64,000 nucleotides of DNA from Paenibacillus sp. FSL H8-0048 (GCF_038002825.1 NZ_JBBODF010000001.1:4402001-4466000); one strand, 5' to 3'. Counted from the stretch's first letter, positions 1-8,383 are shown. Notes: generated by a model from the sequence alone, not told the origin. Translations and numbers: made by a program.

Positions 1-416
1 AGGTAGCTGCATCTGTTGCCCAATCTAATGTTCATCAGTACTCCACTGTAGATGACAAACTCGCTCTATATAAAAGTTATTTCCGCGGCAGAGAAGATGT
101 CTACCCGATTCGCTGGAGCAACAAGCAGGGTAAATCCGGGTATTCACCAGCATTCGCCAATGAGTGGACTGCTGTCTGTGAGAAGCCCCGCGTGAAATGC
201 TCCGTATGTAAGCATCAGAGCTTTTTGCCGCTCAGCACCGAAGTTCTGTCCGCCCATCTGGATGCACGGCAAGACCGGACCATTGGGATCTACCCTATGC
301 TGCCGGATGAGACCTGCTGGCTGTTAGCTATGGATTTCGACAAGCGTGACTGGAAGCAGGATGTTACTGCCGTGATGGAGCAGTGCAGTAACCATGTTGA
401 AATAATTATTTTGTAA
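1..416 (+). pseudogene. TOTE-type archaeo-eukaryotic primase, N-terminal fragment, truncated
   Basis: The frame is open from base 3 to the stop at 414-416 and enters from outside the window. The text FRGREDVYPIRW, GKSGYSPAFANEW, EKPRVKCSVCKHQSFLPL and LLAMDFDKRDW is what I know from the primase domain of TOTE conflict-system proteins, which normally continue for several hundred residues into a helicase. Here the homology stops after MEQCSN, and a short AT-rich run (HVEIIIL) ends the frame. The first catalytic acidic patch (DFD) is kept but the rest of the active site and the helicase are missing, so a working enzyme is unlikely. Family assignment is from memory of the family sequence and fairly sure; the cause of truncation (deletion or insertion) is inferred. 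Confidence 0.75.
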
Positions 417-470
417 ATCCAAAAAATTAGTAACAAAACTTTTTTAACAATATGCGATAAAACTACAATA

Positions 471-504
471 AAAAAAGGACCTGAACAATTTCTCCAGTGT
501 CCTT
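471..504 (-). terminator. Rho-independent terminator
   Basis: AAGGACCTG at 475-483 pairs with the CAG-GTCCTT half ending at 504. Read on the minus strand, the hairpin is followed by a run of T, so it fits as the end of the Rpn-family remnant just upstream on that strand. Confidence 0.6.
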
Positions 505-544
505 GAATTTCATTGCGAATCTCCAAAATTTAAACCTAACAATT

Positions 545-847
545 TTAAAGCTCTGTAGACTTCATTTCCCTTTCACTAAGGCCTGTCAACTTAGCAACAT
601 TAGCACAATCCATTCCTGTTGCCAGTAAGTTACGAGCGACTAGCAGCTTACCTTCCATAATCCCTGCAGCCTTTGCCCCCTCAACCATAGATACCTCATC
701 ATGCAAATACTTCTGTCTAGCCTCATACAACCGTCTGGCCTCAGAATCCTGACTCAAATACTGCAAAGTGTCCATAGCCTTTTCTAATCCGGGTTCATTC
801 ATCTTAAGCACCTCCCAGTATGATGTATAAGCAACATTTAAGAACAA
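545..847 (-). pseudogene. Rpn-family (PD-(D/E)XK) recombination-promoting nuclease, C-terminal remnant
   Basis: The 100 codons match the C-terminal third of Rpn/PDDEXK-family transposase proteins: LKMNEPGLEKAM, LQYLSQDSEARRLYEARQK, HDEVSMVEGAKAAGI and a final helix-turn-helix-like GLSEREM. The N-terminal nuclease core is absent; no family text is visible upstream of 847. The frame opens at a TTG, and an internal ATG at 802 has a GGAGG about 8 bases upstream, so a short protein of about 86 residues (MNEPGLE start) could still be made. I read it as a degraded gene because its text begins in mid-domain. Intact members are mobile-element associated nucleases. Confidence 0.65.
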
Positions 848-886
848 CTACCCAATTGATCAAAAGACCGCCATAAGACGGTCTCT

Positions 887-1396
887 CTAAATATTTCCTT
901 TATATTCGGTACCATTAACTATATAAGGCTCTATAAAATTAAACGCCTCTTCCAGAGTATGCACATCCCAGTTCTCTTTTCTGTGCCTTCTATTACCAGG
1001 AATGTGGTGATGGTGATGTGGTTCTGTAATTACCTTGAACTCATCAGGTGTATTTGGGGAATCATGAGGATCGTTACCCCAAGCCGATATATGATGCAGA
1101 CTCACGCCCATCTTTGGAATGATAATTTTCCAGCTATATGTGTATCTTCGAACATAACCAGCATCATCGTATGATTCCAGCACATGTAAACCAGTAATGC
1201 CGTGTACAGGATGTTCTTTTAAAGGAAAAAGCACATCTAACTTATTTGTATTTCTCGTGTAATTACCATATATACCTGAATTCCCTGGAACATTAGGATA
1301 AGTCTCAAGCAAATGACCGAATTGAGCTGTAATACTAAAAAGATTCGCGGGTAAGAGTTTTTTGAGAGCTAATTGCTCAATCTTACTTTGCGTCAT
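887..1396 (-). CDS. TumE-like (DUF6516) putative toxin
   Basis: A 169-residue protein. Its second half carries the pattern I associate with the TumE/DUF6516 toxin family: RRYTYSWK, then HISAWGNDPHDSP, a histidine cluster EPHHHHHIPG and a closing TLEEAFNFIEPYI. It is longer than usual for the family (about 110-130), with an extra N-terminal part. I place the start at the ATG at 1396 (MTQSKIEQL), because GGAGGTG lies 5 bases upstream; this overlaps the end of the upstream gene by 14 bases, a sign of translational coupling. The overlap and order (regulator first, toxin second) suggest a toxin-antitoxin pair. Toxicity is inferred from the family only. Confidence 0.6.
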   Translation of the reverse strand: MTQSKIEQLALKKLLPANLFSITAQFGHLLETYPNVPGNSGIYGNYTRNTNKLDVLFPLKEHPVHGITGLHVLESYDDAGYVRRYTYSWKIIIPKMGVSLHHISAWGNDPHDSPNTPDEFKVITEPHHHHHIPGNRRHRKENWDVHTLEEAFNFIEPYIVNGTEYKGNI

Positions 1397-2144
1397 TTGC
1401 ACCTCCGCTGAGCTTCATAATTTCAGCCAATTCCTCTTCGAGGTCTAACCACCGATGGTAATCCGTTGGATCATCCATTTCATCACCGTTGTAGTCTGCA
1501 AATGCATCCTTAAACGTTTTACCTTTATATTTTAGTTGAAGATCCATCAGCTCCAAAGCAATTTCTTTAGCCCGCTCCTCTTTCGTCTGCTTCCCCTTTT
1601 TCTTTTCCTGCGCAAGGATCTGCATACGTATGCCGTAGATAGGATCTTTAAGAAGTTCTATAGCATACTTTGGAATTTTACGATGTTTTTCCGTATCGAC
1701 ACAGTCTAGGCCTTGTTTAATATATTTTTGCAAAGTGACCGTAGAAATATTTAAAGCAGCAGCCGCTTCAGACGGTGTCATAAGATAGTGTTCAACAAAA
1801 ACAAATTCCATCTTTTCTCCGCCAAGCTGCATATACCAATGCTCAAAATCTATTTTCAGTTTCCCAAACTCCAGATCCGATGTAGGAAATTCCATTTGTG
1901 AGAATCGGCTAAGCCACTTATTCAAATTGTTTTTATGTTCCTCAGAAAAGAGATAGCTAGGTGTTAGATTTAAACTCTGCATATCCATTTTAATCGCAGC
2001 AATCTTGTCTGAAAAAGCAACCATGAACGTTTTATATATCTTATTGAAGAGAAATTCAGTCTCCTTTTCAAGAATCCCTTCATTCTTTTCTTTATAGCCT
2101 ATGTTAATTTGTTGTTGGGTAAGATCGAAAAGAGCTTTACTCAT
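1383..2144 (-). CDS. HTH protein, probable partner/antitoxin of the TumE-like gene
   Basis: About 253 residues, mostly helical and charged. Near residues 122-150 there is a helix-turn-helix of the MerR/excisionase kind (TPSEAAAALNISTVTLQKYI), followed by a Lys/Glu-rich stretch (KKKGKQTKEERAKE). The rest is unrecognised. The ATG at 2144 (MSKALFDLTQQ) is chosen because AAGGAG lies 9 bases upstream; the ATG three codons earlier is directly against the Shine-Dalgarno. Its end overlaps the TumE-like gene. It is much larger than the usual TumA-type antitoxin, so its role as antitoxin is inferred from position alone. The 180 bases upstream are AT-rich and probably hold the promoter. Confidence 0.6.
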   Translation of the reverse strand: MSKALFDLTQQQINIGYKEKNEGILEKETEFLFNKIYKTFMVAFSDKIAAIKMDMQSLNLTPSYLFSEEHKNNLNKWLSRFSQMEFPTSDLEFGKLKIDFEHWYMQLGGEKMEFVFVEHYLMTPSEAAAALNISTVTLQKYIKQGLDCVDTEKHRKIPKYAIELLKDPIYGIRMQILAQEKKKGKQTKEERAKEIALELMDLQLKYKGKTFKDAFADYNGDEMDDPTDYHRWLDLEEELAEIMKLSGGANDAK

Positions 2145-2334
2145 AAGATTCATCTCCTTTATTCCCCCATTCTAACGTTAACTTTGTAATTTTTCAATAT
2201 CACTAATTATTAATTTATGATTATCACTAACTTTTTATGATAAGTTCATCCAAAACTATGTCATTAACATTATGAGTATAGGTAATACTATATAAACAGA
2301 TACAACCCATTAAATTTCTGAATACATCAACGTG

Positions 2335-2358
2335 AAAAAAGACCCCGAAGGGTCTCTT
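2335..2358 (-). terminator. Rho-independent terminator of the mscS-type gene
   Basis: AGACCC (2340-2345), tetraloop and GGGTCT (2350-2355), with a T-run on the minus strand; it sits 25 bases after the channel gene stop. Confidence 0.8.
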
Positions 2359-2383
2359 TGTGATATTTCATATAATAATATCC

Positions 2384-3640
2384 TCAATACCCCGCCGAAT
2401 ACTCCCTTCTCTCTTTTAAATTAACAATATCCTGACCCGTCGGGTTCTGGAAAACGCGGAGTCCAAACAGAGGGATAATCGCAAAAATATGATCAAAAAT
2501 ATCCGACTGCACCGACTCATACACACCCCAGGTCGTCTCATTACTGAACGCATAAATTTCTAAGGGCAGTCCGCTGTCTCCTGCTTCCAACTGTCTGACG
2601 ATGAGCGTCATATCCTTATGAATTTTGGGATGATTGCGCAGGTATGCTTGGACGTATTCTCTAAATACCCCGATATTCGTGAGCTGTCTCCCATTCACTT
2701 TGCTCTCCATATTGATCTGATGCTCGATATTATAGGCGTTAATTTCATCTATTCTTGTAGCGATGTAATCGCTAAGGTAGTGGACCTTCCGGAACTCCTC
2801 AATCATTTCTTTAGTACAGAAACATATGCTGCTCGTATCAATACAGACACTCCGTTTCATCCTTCTGCCGCCGGAAGCCTCCATGCCCCGCCAATTTTTA
2901 AAAGAATCTGAGATCAAAGCATAGCTAGGAATCATGGTAATGGTTTTATCGAAATTCATCACCTTTACCGTATTCAGCGTAATGTCAATTACATTGCCGT
3001 CGGCATTATATTTAGGCATTTCAATCCAGTCGCCGACACGGACCATATCGTTAGAGGATAATTGCACCCCTGCCACGAGGCCCAATATCGAATCCTTGAA
3101 GACCAGCATAAGAACAGCCGACAGAGCGCCCAGTCCACTAAGCAGAATCAGCGGATTCTGGCCCATGAGGTTCGAAATCACCACAATCGCACCAATGATA
3201 TACATAATGATTTTTGCAACCTGGATGTAGCCCTTGATCGGTCTAATCTTGGACACCTCATACGTACGGTAAATAGCATCGATGGCATCAAGCAGAGCAT
3301 TGAGCACCGTGATCATTACGATAATCATATACGCTAAGGCGAGCTTTGTAATGAGAGACTGATACAGCGGGAATACAGGTGCGGCGTAATAGATAATGAA
3401 GGCCGGTGCGAGATGCGACAGCTTGTGAAACACCTTTTTCTCCAAAAAGATATTATCCCACGTATACCGGTTGTTATTAATCATCCGAATGATGATCTTC
3501 AGGACGATTTTTTTGGCTACAAGATTAGCCACTACAGAGAGTACAGCAATACATAAGACCATAATGATGTTCGAGAGATACACACTCATCTGTTCGCTAA
3601 CGCCATATCCTGCTAGGTTCTCTTTAATAAAATTCATCAT
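2384..3640 (-). CDS. Small-conductance mechanosensitive ion channel (MscS family, YbdG/YnaI type)
   Basis: About 418 residues. Five hydrophobic segments are visible, beginning with the one around LSNIIMVLCIAVL; the last is the glycine/alanine-rich pore helix (LLSGLGALSAVLMLVFKDSI) typical of MscS, followed by the conserved beta domain (VRVGDWIEMP) and a long cytoplasmic tail as in YbdG-type channels. It would gate in the cytoplasmic membrane during osmotic downshift. An AGGAGG four bases before a double ATG at 3640/3637 fixes the start; the open frame runs 27 codons further but without a binding site. This leaves about 125 bases to the divergent tetR gene. A terminator follows the stop. Confidence 0.85.
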   Translation of the reverse strand: MMNFIKENLAGYGVSEQMSVYLSNIIMVLCIAVLSVVANLVAKKIVLKIIIRMINNNRYTWDNIFLEKKVFHKLSHLAPAFIIYYAAPVFPLYQSLITKLALAYMIIVMITVLNALLDAIDAIYRTYEVSKIRPIKGYIQVAKIIMYIIGAIVVISNLMGQNPLILLSGLGALSAVLMLVFKDSILGLVAGVQLSSNDMVRVGDWIEMPKYNADGNVIDITLNTVKVMNFDKTITMIPSYALISDSFKNWRGMEASGGRRMKRSVCIDTSSICFCTKEMIEEFRKVHYLSDYIATRIDEINAYNIEHQINMESKVNGRQLTNIGVFREYVQAYLRNHPKIHKDMTLIVRQLEAGDSGLPLEIYAFSNETTWGVYESVQSDIFDHIFAIIPLFGLRVFQNPTGQDIVNLKERREYSAGY

Positions 3641-3712
3641 TTCCTCCTGACTGGGTGCATAGTAGCCTACAATTATAGAGGATAAATGGGGGTTATGCAA
3701 AAATGAGAATAC

Positions 3713-3746
3713 TTGCAACACTCGAATTAGTACTGTATAGTTCTAA
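3713..3746 (+). promoter_or_regulatory. tetR promoter with overlapping TetR-type operator
   Basis: TTGCAA (3713-3718), a 17-base spacer and TATAGT (3736-3741) form a good sigma-A promoter. TTAGTAC-N6-GTTCTAA at 3727-3746 covers the -10 and repeats, with one mismatch, the perfect inverted repeat found before the gene at 4393. Autorepression by the adjacent TetR protein is the natural reading. Confidence 0.75.
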
Positions 3747-3766
3747 TCATGACAAAGGTAAAAGTA

Positions 3767-4333
3767 ATGAATCAAAAACGTGTGATTGAAGTCGCGGCAG
3801 CCTTATTTTTAGAAAAGGGATTTGCTTATACCAGCATGGATGAATTAGTACGTGTAAGCAAAGTGTCCAAATCGAATGTGTATTATCACTTCGCAGATAA
3901 GGAAGAGTTGTTAGCAGGGGTCGTGGATTATTGGATTGAGACGTATGAGCGTGCAATGGATGAAATCCTTTCCCAGAACCAATTATCTGTGGAAGAGCGT
4001 GTCCAGATGTTTCTAAAGCATTTATCGCAGGGCGTTCAGTCCAGAGAGTATAAGGGGAGCTGTCCGTTTATTACGCTTTATATTCAAACTCCGGCACAAG
4101 CTACGCACATTAAAGAAAAAATAGGGCTCTTTTTTACAGGCTTACAAATGAAAATCTCTCTATTACTTAAGCAAGGAGCAGAAAAAGGCGAGTTTAGAGA
4201 TACGATTGATATCAACGAGGTAGCGGCACTTTTTATAACGAATCTGGAAGGAGCGCTGTTTCTTGCAGAGACATTGAAGGACGCAACAGTGATCACGCAA
4301 ACAGCCAGCCACTTTTTCAACTTGCTTCGATAA
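3767..4333 (+). CDS. TetR/AcrR-family transcriptional regulator
   Basis: 188 residues with the N-terminal TetR helix-turn-helix: VIEVAAALFLEKGFAYTSMDELVRVSKVSKSNVYYHFADKEEL spans roughly residues 5-47 in the usual spacing (AAxLFxxKGF, then SNVYYHF). The C-terminal half is the variable ligand-binding domain, with VAALFITNLEGAL near the end. The frame also opens at an ATG at 3749, but that codon abuts the operator and has no binding site; the ATG at 3767 is preceded by AAAGG and places the start about 20 bases after the predicted transcription start. It probably controls itself and the reductase/hydrolase gene that follows. The ligand cannot be read from sequence. Confidence 0.85.
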   Translation: MNQKRVIEVAAALFLEKGFAYTSMDELVRVSKVSKSNVYYHFADKEELLAGVVDYWIETYERAMDEILSQNQLSVEERVQMFLKHLSQGVQSREYKGSCPFITLYIQTPAQATHIKEKIGLFFTGLQMKISLLLKQGAEKGEFRDTIDINEVAALFITNLEGALFLAETLKDATVITQTASHFFNLLR

Positions 4334-4355
4334 GAGGCATTTTTTTTACACATAG

Positions 4356-4375
4356 TTAGTACCAATCAGTACTAA
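4356..4375 (+). promoter_or_regulatory. Second TetR operator, upstream of the reductase/hydrolase fusion
   Basis: TTAGTAC-CAATCA-GTACTAA is a perfect 7-bp inverted repeat with a 6-bp spacer, matching the site at 3727-3746. A TTTACA at 4345-4350 lies just upstream; a -10 is not clear, so the promoter position is uncertain. Confidence 0.75.
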
Positions 4376-4392
4376 AAAGGAGCGCGGATGAT

Positions 4393-6234
4393 ATGAGAAC
4401 TATATTTTTAACAGGTGGAACAGGCTTTATCGGGAGGCAACTCGTGGAGGAGCTGCTTAAAGAGGAGGTTATGATTTTTCTTTTAGTGAGGTCGAAGAGT
4501 AAAGCAACACGTGTCTTTCAGGATAAAGGGTATTTCAACGAGGCAGCCCTGTACTTTATTGAAGGTGATTTGACGAAACCGGATTTAGGTCTAAGCGATG
4601 AAGATAAGGAGAGGGTACTACGCACGGATGTTATTATTCACGCCGGCGGACAAATGGATATTCAAGCGACAACGCAGGAAGCAACCAATGTATTTCTAAA
4701 CGGCGCCAAGCATATCAGTGAATTCGCTAAAAGCATCCATCAATTGAAGGGTTTGCAGCAATTTATTCATGTCGTTGGATATATGAGCCCCTTTGATGAT
4801 GATAATAGCAAGGTTGCGATTGATGTGTTCCAAGACGGGCACGACTATTTGAAAATAAAAAATCCTTATGAACGAACAAAGTTTCTAGCAGATCTGTACA
4901 TTCGCCAACAGGCCTCCGTGGTAGGCTATCCGCTGTCTGTGATTAATCCGCCTACCGTAGTCGGCAGCAGTACAACAGGGAGTACGGAGCAGGTAGCTGG
5001 CCTAGGCTTGCTTGTGGAGAGTATGCGCAGAGGGCTGATGCCGGTTATCCCTGGAGGCAAGGGGTATAAATTACCACTTATTGCAAACGATGCGCTGGCG
5101 AAGTTTATTGTTCAGGTTGTTACGCGGGAGCCATCGTCTATTCAAACCTATACACTTGTTCCAGACCAACCGCAGGACCCGGATATATCTGAATTATTAG
5201 GCGTGATGTCAGAAAGTATGAATATGACCGCACCTACAATCTCTGTGCCCCTTCGCTTCATGAAGGCACTTATGAATGGCGGGATTAGTAAAATCACACA
5301 AATTCCGTCGGATGGACTGAACTTTATTACTAATAGAAAGTTTGCAAATGATTTACCGAAAAAAGTCATGGGAGCCAATTGGTTTACTAAGACGAGTGTT
5401 ATGAATTTTTTCCCGGCCGTAGTCGCAGATTTGGATTATCGCTTGATGTACCCGAATGACCAGCAGCATCCTGCATTTGAACGAACCTTAACCGGGAACA
5501 CTGTGATTTATCAAATACCAGGTGAGGGCAAGCCATTTATTTTATTCCACGGTTTGCTCAGTGATGGAGAAGATTTATTTCCTCTAGGACTAGAGCTTCA
5601 TGACAAAACGGGTCAGCCGGTATGGATTCCGGATCTCCCGGGTTTAGGACGTTCCCCTTTTAAGCGGGAAAAGAATCTTCTGGATCTCTATTTGAATGTA
5701 GTGAAGCAGTTATCAGAAAAAGCTTCTAATGGCGCACATTGGATTGGCCATTCCTTCGGAGCGGTTATTCTGCTGGAAGCATTAGGGCGAGAGTACCTGG
5801 ATACGAAGAATACGATTACTTTACTTCAGCCACCTGTTGCCAAAAAAAATTCTAAAGCGTTCAATATCCCTCCATTTATGAGCAAATGGGCATTAAAGTC
5901 AGCAACGGCTAATTCATTAGAACGTTATTTAATTGGTAACGGTCTGTTTGAAACTAGGGAGAGCATTCCGAAGCATTATATTGCTAAAGTACGCAGCAGC
6001 TTCACTTCGCCTAGAATTGTAAATACCACACTTCAGCTCAACCATTTCCTGTCGAAAAACTATCAAGGGGATTTCACCAATGTACCAAAGCCTAATCTTC
6101 ATATTATTTGGGGAGACCAAGATCGGCGCTATTCCGTTCCAGCACAGCTTGGTAAGGTTGATGTTGTTCCCTATGGCCATCATTTTCCTCTCAGCCATCC
6201 GAGGGAGACAGCTTGTTATGTTTTGGGGAAATAA
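4393..6234 (+). CDS. SDR-type reductase/epimerase fused to an alpha/beta hydrolase
   Basis: 613 residues in two parts. Residues 1 to about 350 are an extended short-chain dehydrogenase of the thioester-reductase/epimerase type: the nucleotide loop TGGTGFIGRQL at 6-16, IEGDLTKPD, and the YxxxK catalytic pair in NPYERTKFLAD. Residues from about 370 are an alpha/beta hydrolase: FILFHGLLSDGEDLFPLG, the nucleophile elbow GHSFGAV, and a late GDQDRRYSVP with a closing histidine in YGHHFPL. The ATG at 4393 has AAGGAG 10 bases upstream; an ATG at 4388 runs straight into a stop. The gene follows tetR and a matching operator, so it is probably its target. A role in fatty acyl or lactone chemistry is plausible but not shown. 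Confidence 0.75.
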   Translation: MRTIFLTGGTGFIGRQLVEELLKEEVMIFLLVRSKSKATRVFQDKGYFNEAALYFIEGDLTKPDLGLSDEDKERVLRTDVIIHAGGQMDIQATTQEATNVFLNGAKHISEFAKSIHQLKGLQQFIHVVGYMSPFDDDNSKVAIDVFQDGHDYLKIKNPYERTKFLADLYIRQQASVVGYPLSVINPPTVVGSSTTGSTEQVAGLGLLVESMRRGLMPVIPGGKGYKLPLIANDALAKFIVQVVTREPSSIQTYTLVPDQPQDPDISELLGVMSESMNMTAPTISVPLRFMKALMNGGISKITQIPSDGLNFITNRKFANDLPKKVMGANWFTKTSVMNFFPAVVADLDYRLMYPNDQQHPAFERTLTGNTVIYQIPGEGKPFILFHGLLSDGEDLFPLGLELHDKTGQPVWIPDLPGLGRSPFKREKNLLDLYLNVVKQLSEKASNGAHWIGHSFGAVILLEALGREYLDTKNTITLLQPPVAKKNSKAFNIPPFMSKWALKSATANSLERYLIGNGLFETRESIPKHYIAKVRSSFTSPRIVNTTLQLNHFLSKNYQGDFTNVPKPNLHIIWGDQDRRYSVPAQLGKVDVVPYGHHFPLSHPRETACYVLGK

Positions 6235-6253
6235 TAAGACATCTACAGAGATG

Positions 6254-6279
6254 AAAAAAGACACCTGATAAGGTGTCTT
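6254..6279 (-). terminator. Terminator hairpin, near-copy of the one at 8343-8370
   Basis: AAGACACCT and AGGTGTCTT form a stem with T-run on the minus strand, so it serves the nucleotidyltransferase gene and may also stop the fusion gene on the plus strand. About 41 bases around it match the region 8341-8381 with only about half a dozen differences, mostly in the loop. Confidence 0.7.
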
Positions 6280-6305
6280 CTGATTTACTCCGTTAGCGAA
6301 GCAGT

Positions 6306-7091
6306 TTATAAATCGAGAACCGGAACCGGTCCGTCCATCCAGTTCAGCTGGCTATCCATCATGAACTGAACCGTCCAATGATGCTCTGCCTGATACCAGT
6401 TATTAAATTTCACAATACTCTCGTACAGATTTTCTACGGCTTCCGGCGTTCGTTCTTCCAGTACCCGATGGATGTCCGCCAACAAATTCTCCGGCTTCTT
6501 TTGGGCCCCCTCCAGAACCTTTAAGAACCACTTATAAGAAGGGAATAGCGTTTCGTTGTGCAGCAAAATCAACCGGCCTGCGAAAAAGGTATAGTGGGTC
6601 AAACAGTAGTCGATTAATAAACGATTGTTGCGTTTCAGTCCTTCGTAATAATACCATTTCCAGGTTTCGAATTGTGCATAGAACTTCTGCATGTTCTCTG
6701 CTTTTTTCTCCAACGGGTATCGGGGAGCATCTTGGACCAACTGTTTGAGCCCCTCGATATTGGAATAGGTGACGAACGCATCCTGGAATGCGAACTTAGC
6801 AGGCTCGCTGCCAGATTCGGCCACTTTCTTGATGTAGGAAGCGGATACAACTTTCCCGTCCACATAACCGCCTTCGTAAGAACAGGATTCCGTTTCGAAA
6901 TACCCAAGTTTATGGATGGAACAAGCTTTCTTGTAATCCTCTTCAGAAAGGACGATCATAATGTCGATATCAGAGGTTTCGCCCGCAAAGCCATGCGCCA
7001 CGGAACCTCCGATGATGATCCCTTGTACGTCGGGTCTGGCTTTAAGCTTGTTGGTGATGGCATCAATGGCAGCTTGATGATGGGGATACAT
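6306..7091 (-). CDS. Nucleotidyltransferase-domain protein
   Basis: 261 residues. The N-terminus has the polymerase-beta-type nucleotidyltransferase signature GGSVAHGFAGETSDIDIMIV at about 28-47 (GS followed by DxD), and the rest is helical with several Trp/Tyr-rich segments, as in aminoglycoside-nucleotidyltransferase-like proteins. No specific substrate can be assigned; resistance, tRNA or toxin-like activity are all possible for the fold. The ATG at 7091 gives the usual spacing to the motif. It is a single gene: its stop is 27 bases from the terminator hairpin, and the upstream 120 bases are AT-rich. Confidence 0.7.
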   Translation of the reverse strand: MYPHHQAAIDAITNKLKARPDVQGIIIGGSVAHGFAGETSDIDIMIVLSEEDYKKACSIHKLGYFETESCSYEGGYVDGKVVSASYIKKVAESGSEPAKFAFQDAFVTYSNIEGLKQLVQDAPRYPLEKKAENMQKFYAQFETWKWYYYEGLKRNNRLLIDYCLTHYTFFAGRLILLHNETLFPSYKWFLKVLEGAQKKPENLLADIHRVLEERTPEAVENLYESIVKFNNWYQAEHHWTVQFMMDSQLNWMDGPVPVLDL

Positions 7092-7215
7092 AATACATCC
7101 ACTCCAATAGAATTAATATAATCATTAATTAGTAAGCCAATATGTTAATTATATTCCACTTTTGAAATTCCCGCAATCCCCTGAATGAATCGATCGTCTT
7201 ATAGAAAACTGCCCG

Positions 7216-8013
7216 TTAGTTTAGTTCCATCGACCAAATTTGCCATTTGCGCGAGCGGCTGATCAGCCAGAAAGCACCAATTCCGATTATTAGCAGGAGA
7301 ATCTCCACAAACCACAGGCTAATTTTCCCTGGGTACGCCTGATAGAGAGCCGGAGTGAAGTCAATAAGAGCATGCAATAAAATGGCATACACCAGAACTA
7401 TTTTCCTCTTTGCACGCACTGCGTACAGGACAATAAGCGATAGAGCAATTTGAATAAAAAGTGCGGGTATCCGTTCTAATCCTCCCAGAAGAAAATCATA
7501 AAATGAAGCGTTCAGCAGCTTGCTCTTAATATCTGCCAATACACCGGGTGATGCTTTCCCGCCCAGTGACCGCTCGAGCTTGTCCGTATTAATCATTACG
7601 GCATATACGAGCGTCTGAATCGAGGACATTCCGGCAATAAATATGGCTTCAAATCCCCCATGGCCCAGTCCGTATGCAATGCCATCTCTTCGTTTCCGAT
7701 TATGTTTAAGCAGTAAGCGGAACCCGAAATATCGGCCGGCCTCTTCAAAAATCCCAGCTGCCAGTGCCCCATACACTGCGAAAAGTAACGGATTGGCGAG
7801 TAAACCATGTGGCTCCGTTTTGCCTTGTAAGACTATGATATGTAAGATTTTCTCCAGTACCTGTGAAAACACAAAGAAAACAAGAGCACCAACCCATACC
7901 GCCCGAATTGAAAAACGCTCGCGTTTTCGCATAATGAAAAATAGTGCTACAACAAACGAAATAACAAAACACCCTTGAAACACGATACTTATCATCGTAA
8001 CGTTAGAAACCAT
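7216..8013 (-). CDS. YhfC-type intramembrane metalloprotease (PrsW/CPBP-like)
   Basis: 265 residues with seven or so hydrophobic segments. The pattern FVFSQVLEKILH, AGIFEEAGRYFGF and LGHGGFEAIFIAGMSS is that of YhfC family membrane proteins; the EE pair and the histidines would be the metal-binding residues. I start at the ATG at 8013 (MVSNVTMIS), with AAAGGAGAG about 8 bases upstream; the frame is open 30 codons further but that part is not membrane-like and lacks a binding site. Substrate unknown. The 330 bases upstream (8014-8342) hold only AT-rich DNA and probably the promoter; I see no gene there. Confidence 0.7.
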   Translation of the reverse strand: MVSNVTMISIVFQGCFVISFVVALFFIMRKRERFSIRAVWVGALVFFVFSQVLEKILHIIVLQGKTEPHGLLANPLLFAVYGALAAGIFEEAGRYFGFRLLLKHNRKRRDGIAYGLGHGGFEAIFIAGMSSIQTLVYAVMINTDKLERSLGGKASPGVLADIKSKLLNASFYDFLLGGLERIPALFIQIALSLIVLYAVRAKRKIVLVYAILLHALIDFTPALYQAYPGKISLWFVEILLLIIGIGAFWLISRSRKWQIWSMELN

Positions 8014-8342
8014 ATCAAACTCTCCTTTGCAGTCCATATGTATTGAATAAAAAAACCAATCTAATTTCCCAGTTCCTTTGACCCCCTCACTAAGCCACTT
8101 CATCTAGTGTTAATTATTAGATATTTAAATAGTTATCTAAATATACAAGTAAAATATACTCTCTTGCTTTTCTCAAGTCAACTATTATTTCCCAAACCTT
8201 TCAGGCTTAAATTAATCTCATGGCCTTACATGTAGACCATTTCAATTTGTTTAGTCCATAACATTATTTTTACGTCTATGGCTGCTGCTGTTTTTATTAT
8301 AGGGCCAGGGGCTGTCTTATAGTCCAAAATAACCGCAAAAAT

Positions 8343-8370
8343 GAAAAAAGACACCCTTCAAGGTGTCTTC
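8343..8370 (-). terminator. Rho-independent terminator, probably the original ssrA terminator
   Basis: AAGACACC (8348-8355) and GGTGTCTT (8362-8369) with T-run on the minus strand. It lies about 15 bases beyond the left copy of the ssrA 3' end, the place where the tmRNA terminator would be if the 23-kb element were absent. That link is inference. Confidence 0.65.
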
Positions 8371-8383
8371 TACTTTACTCCAT

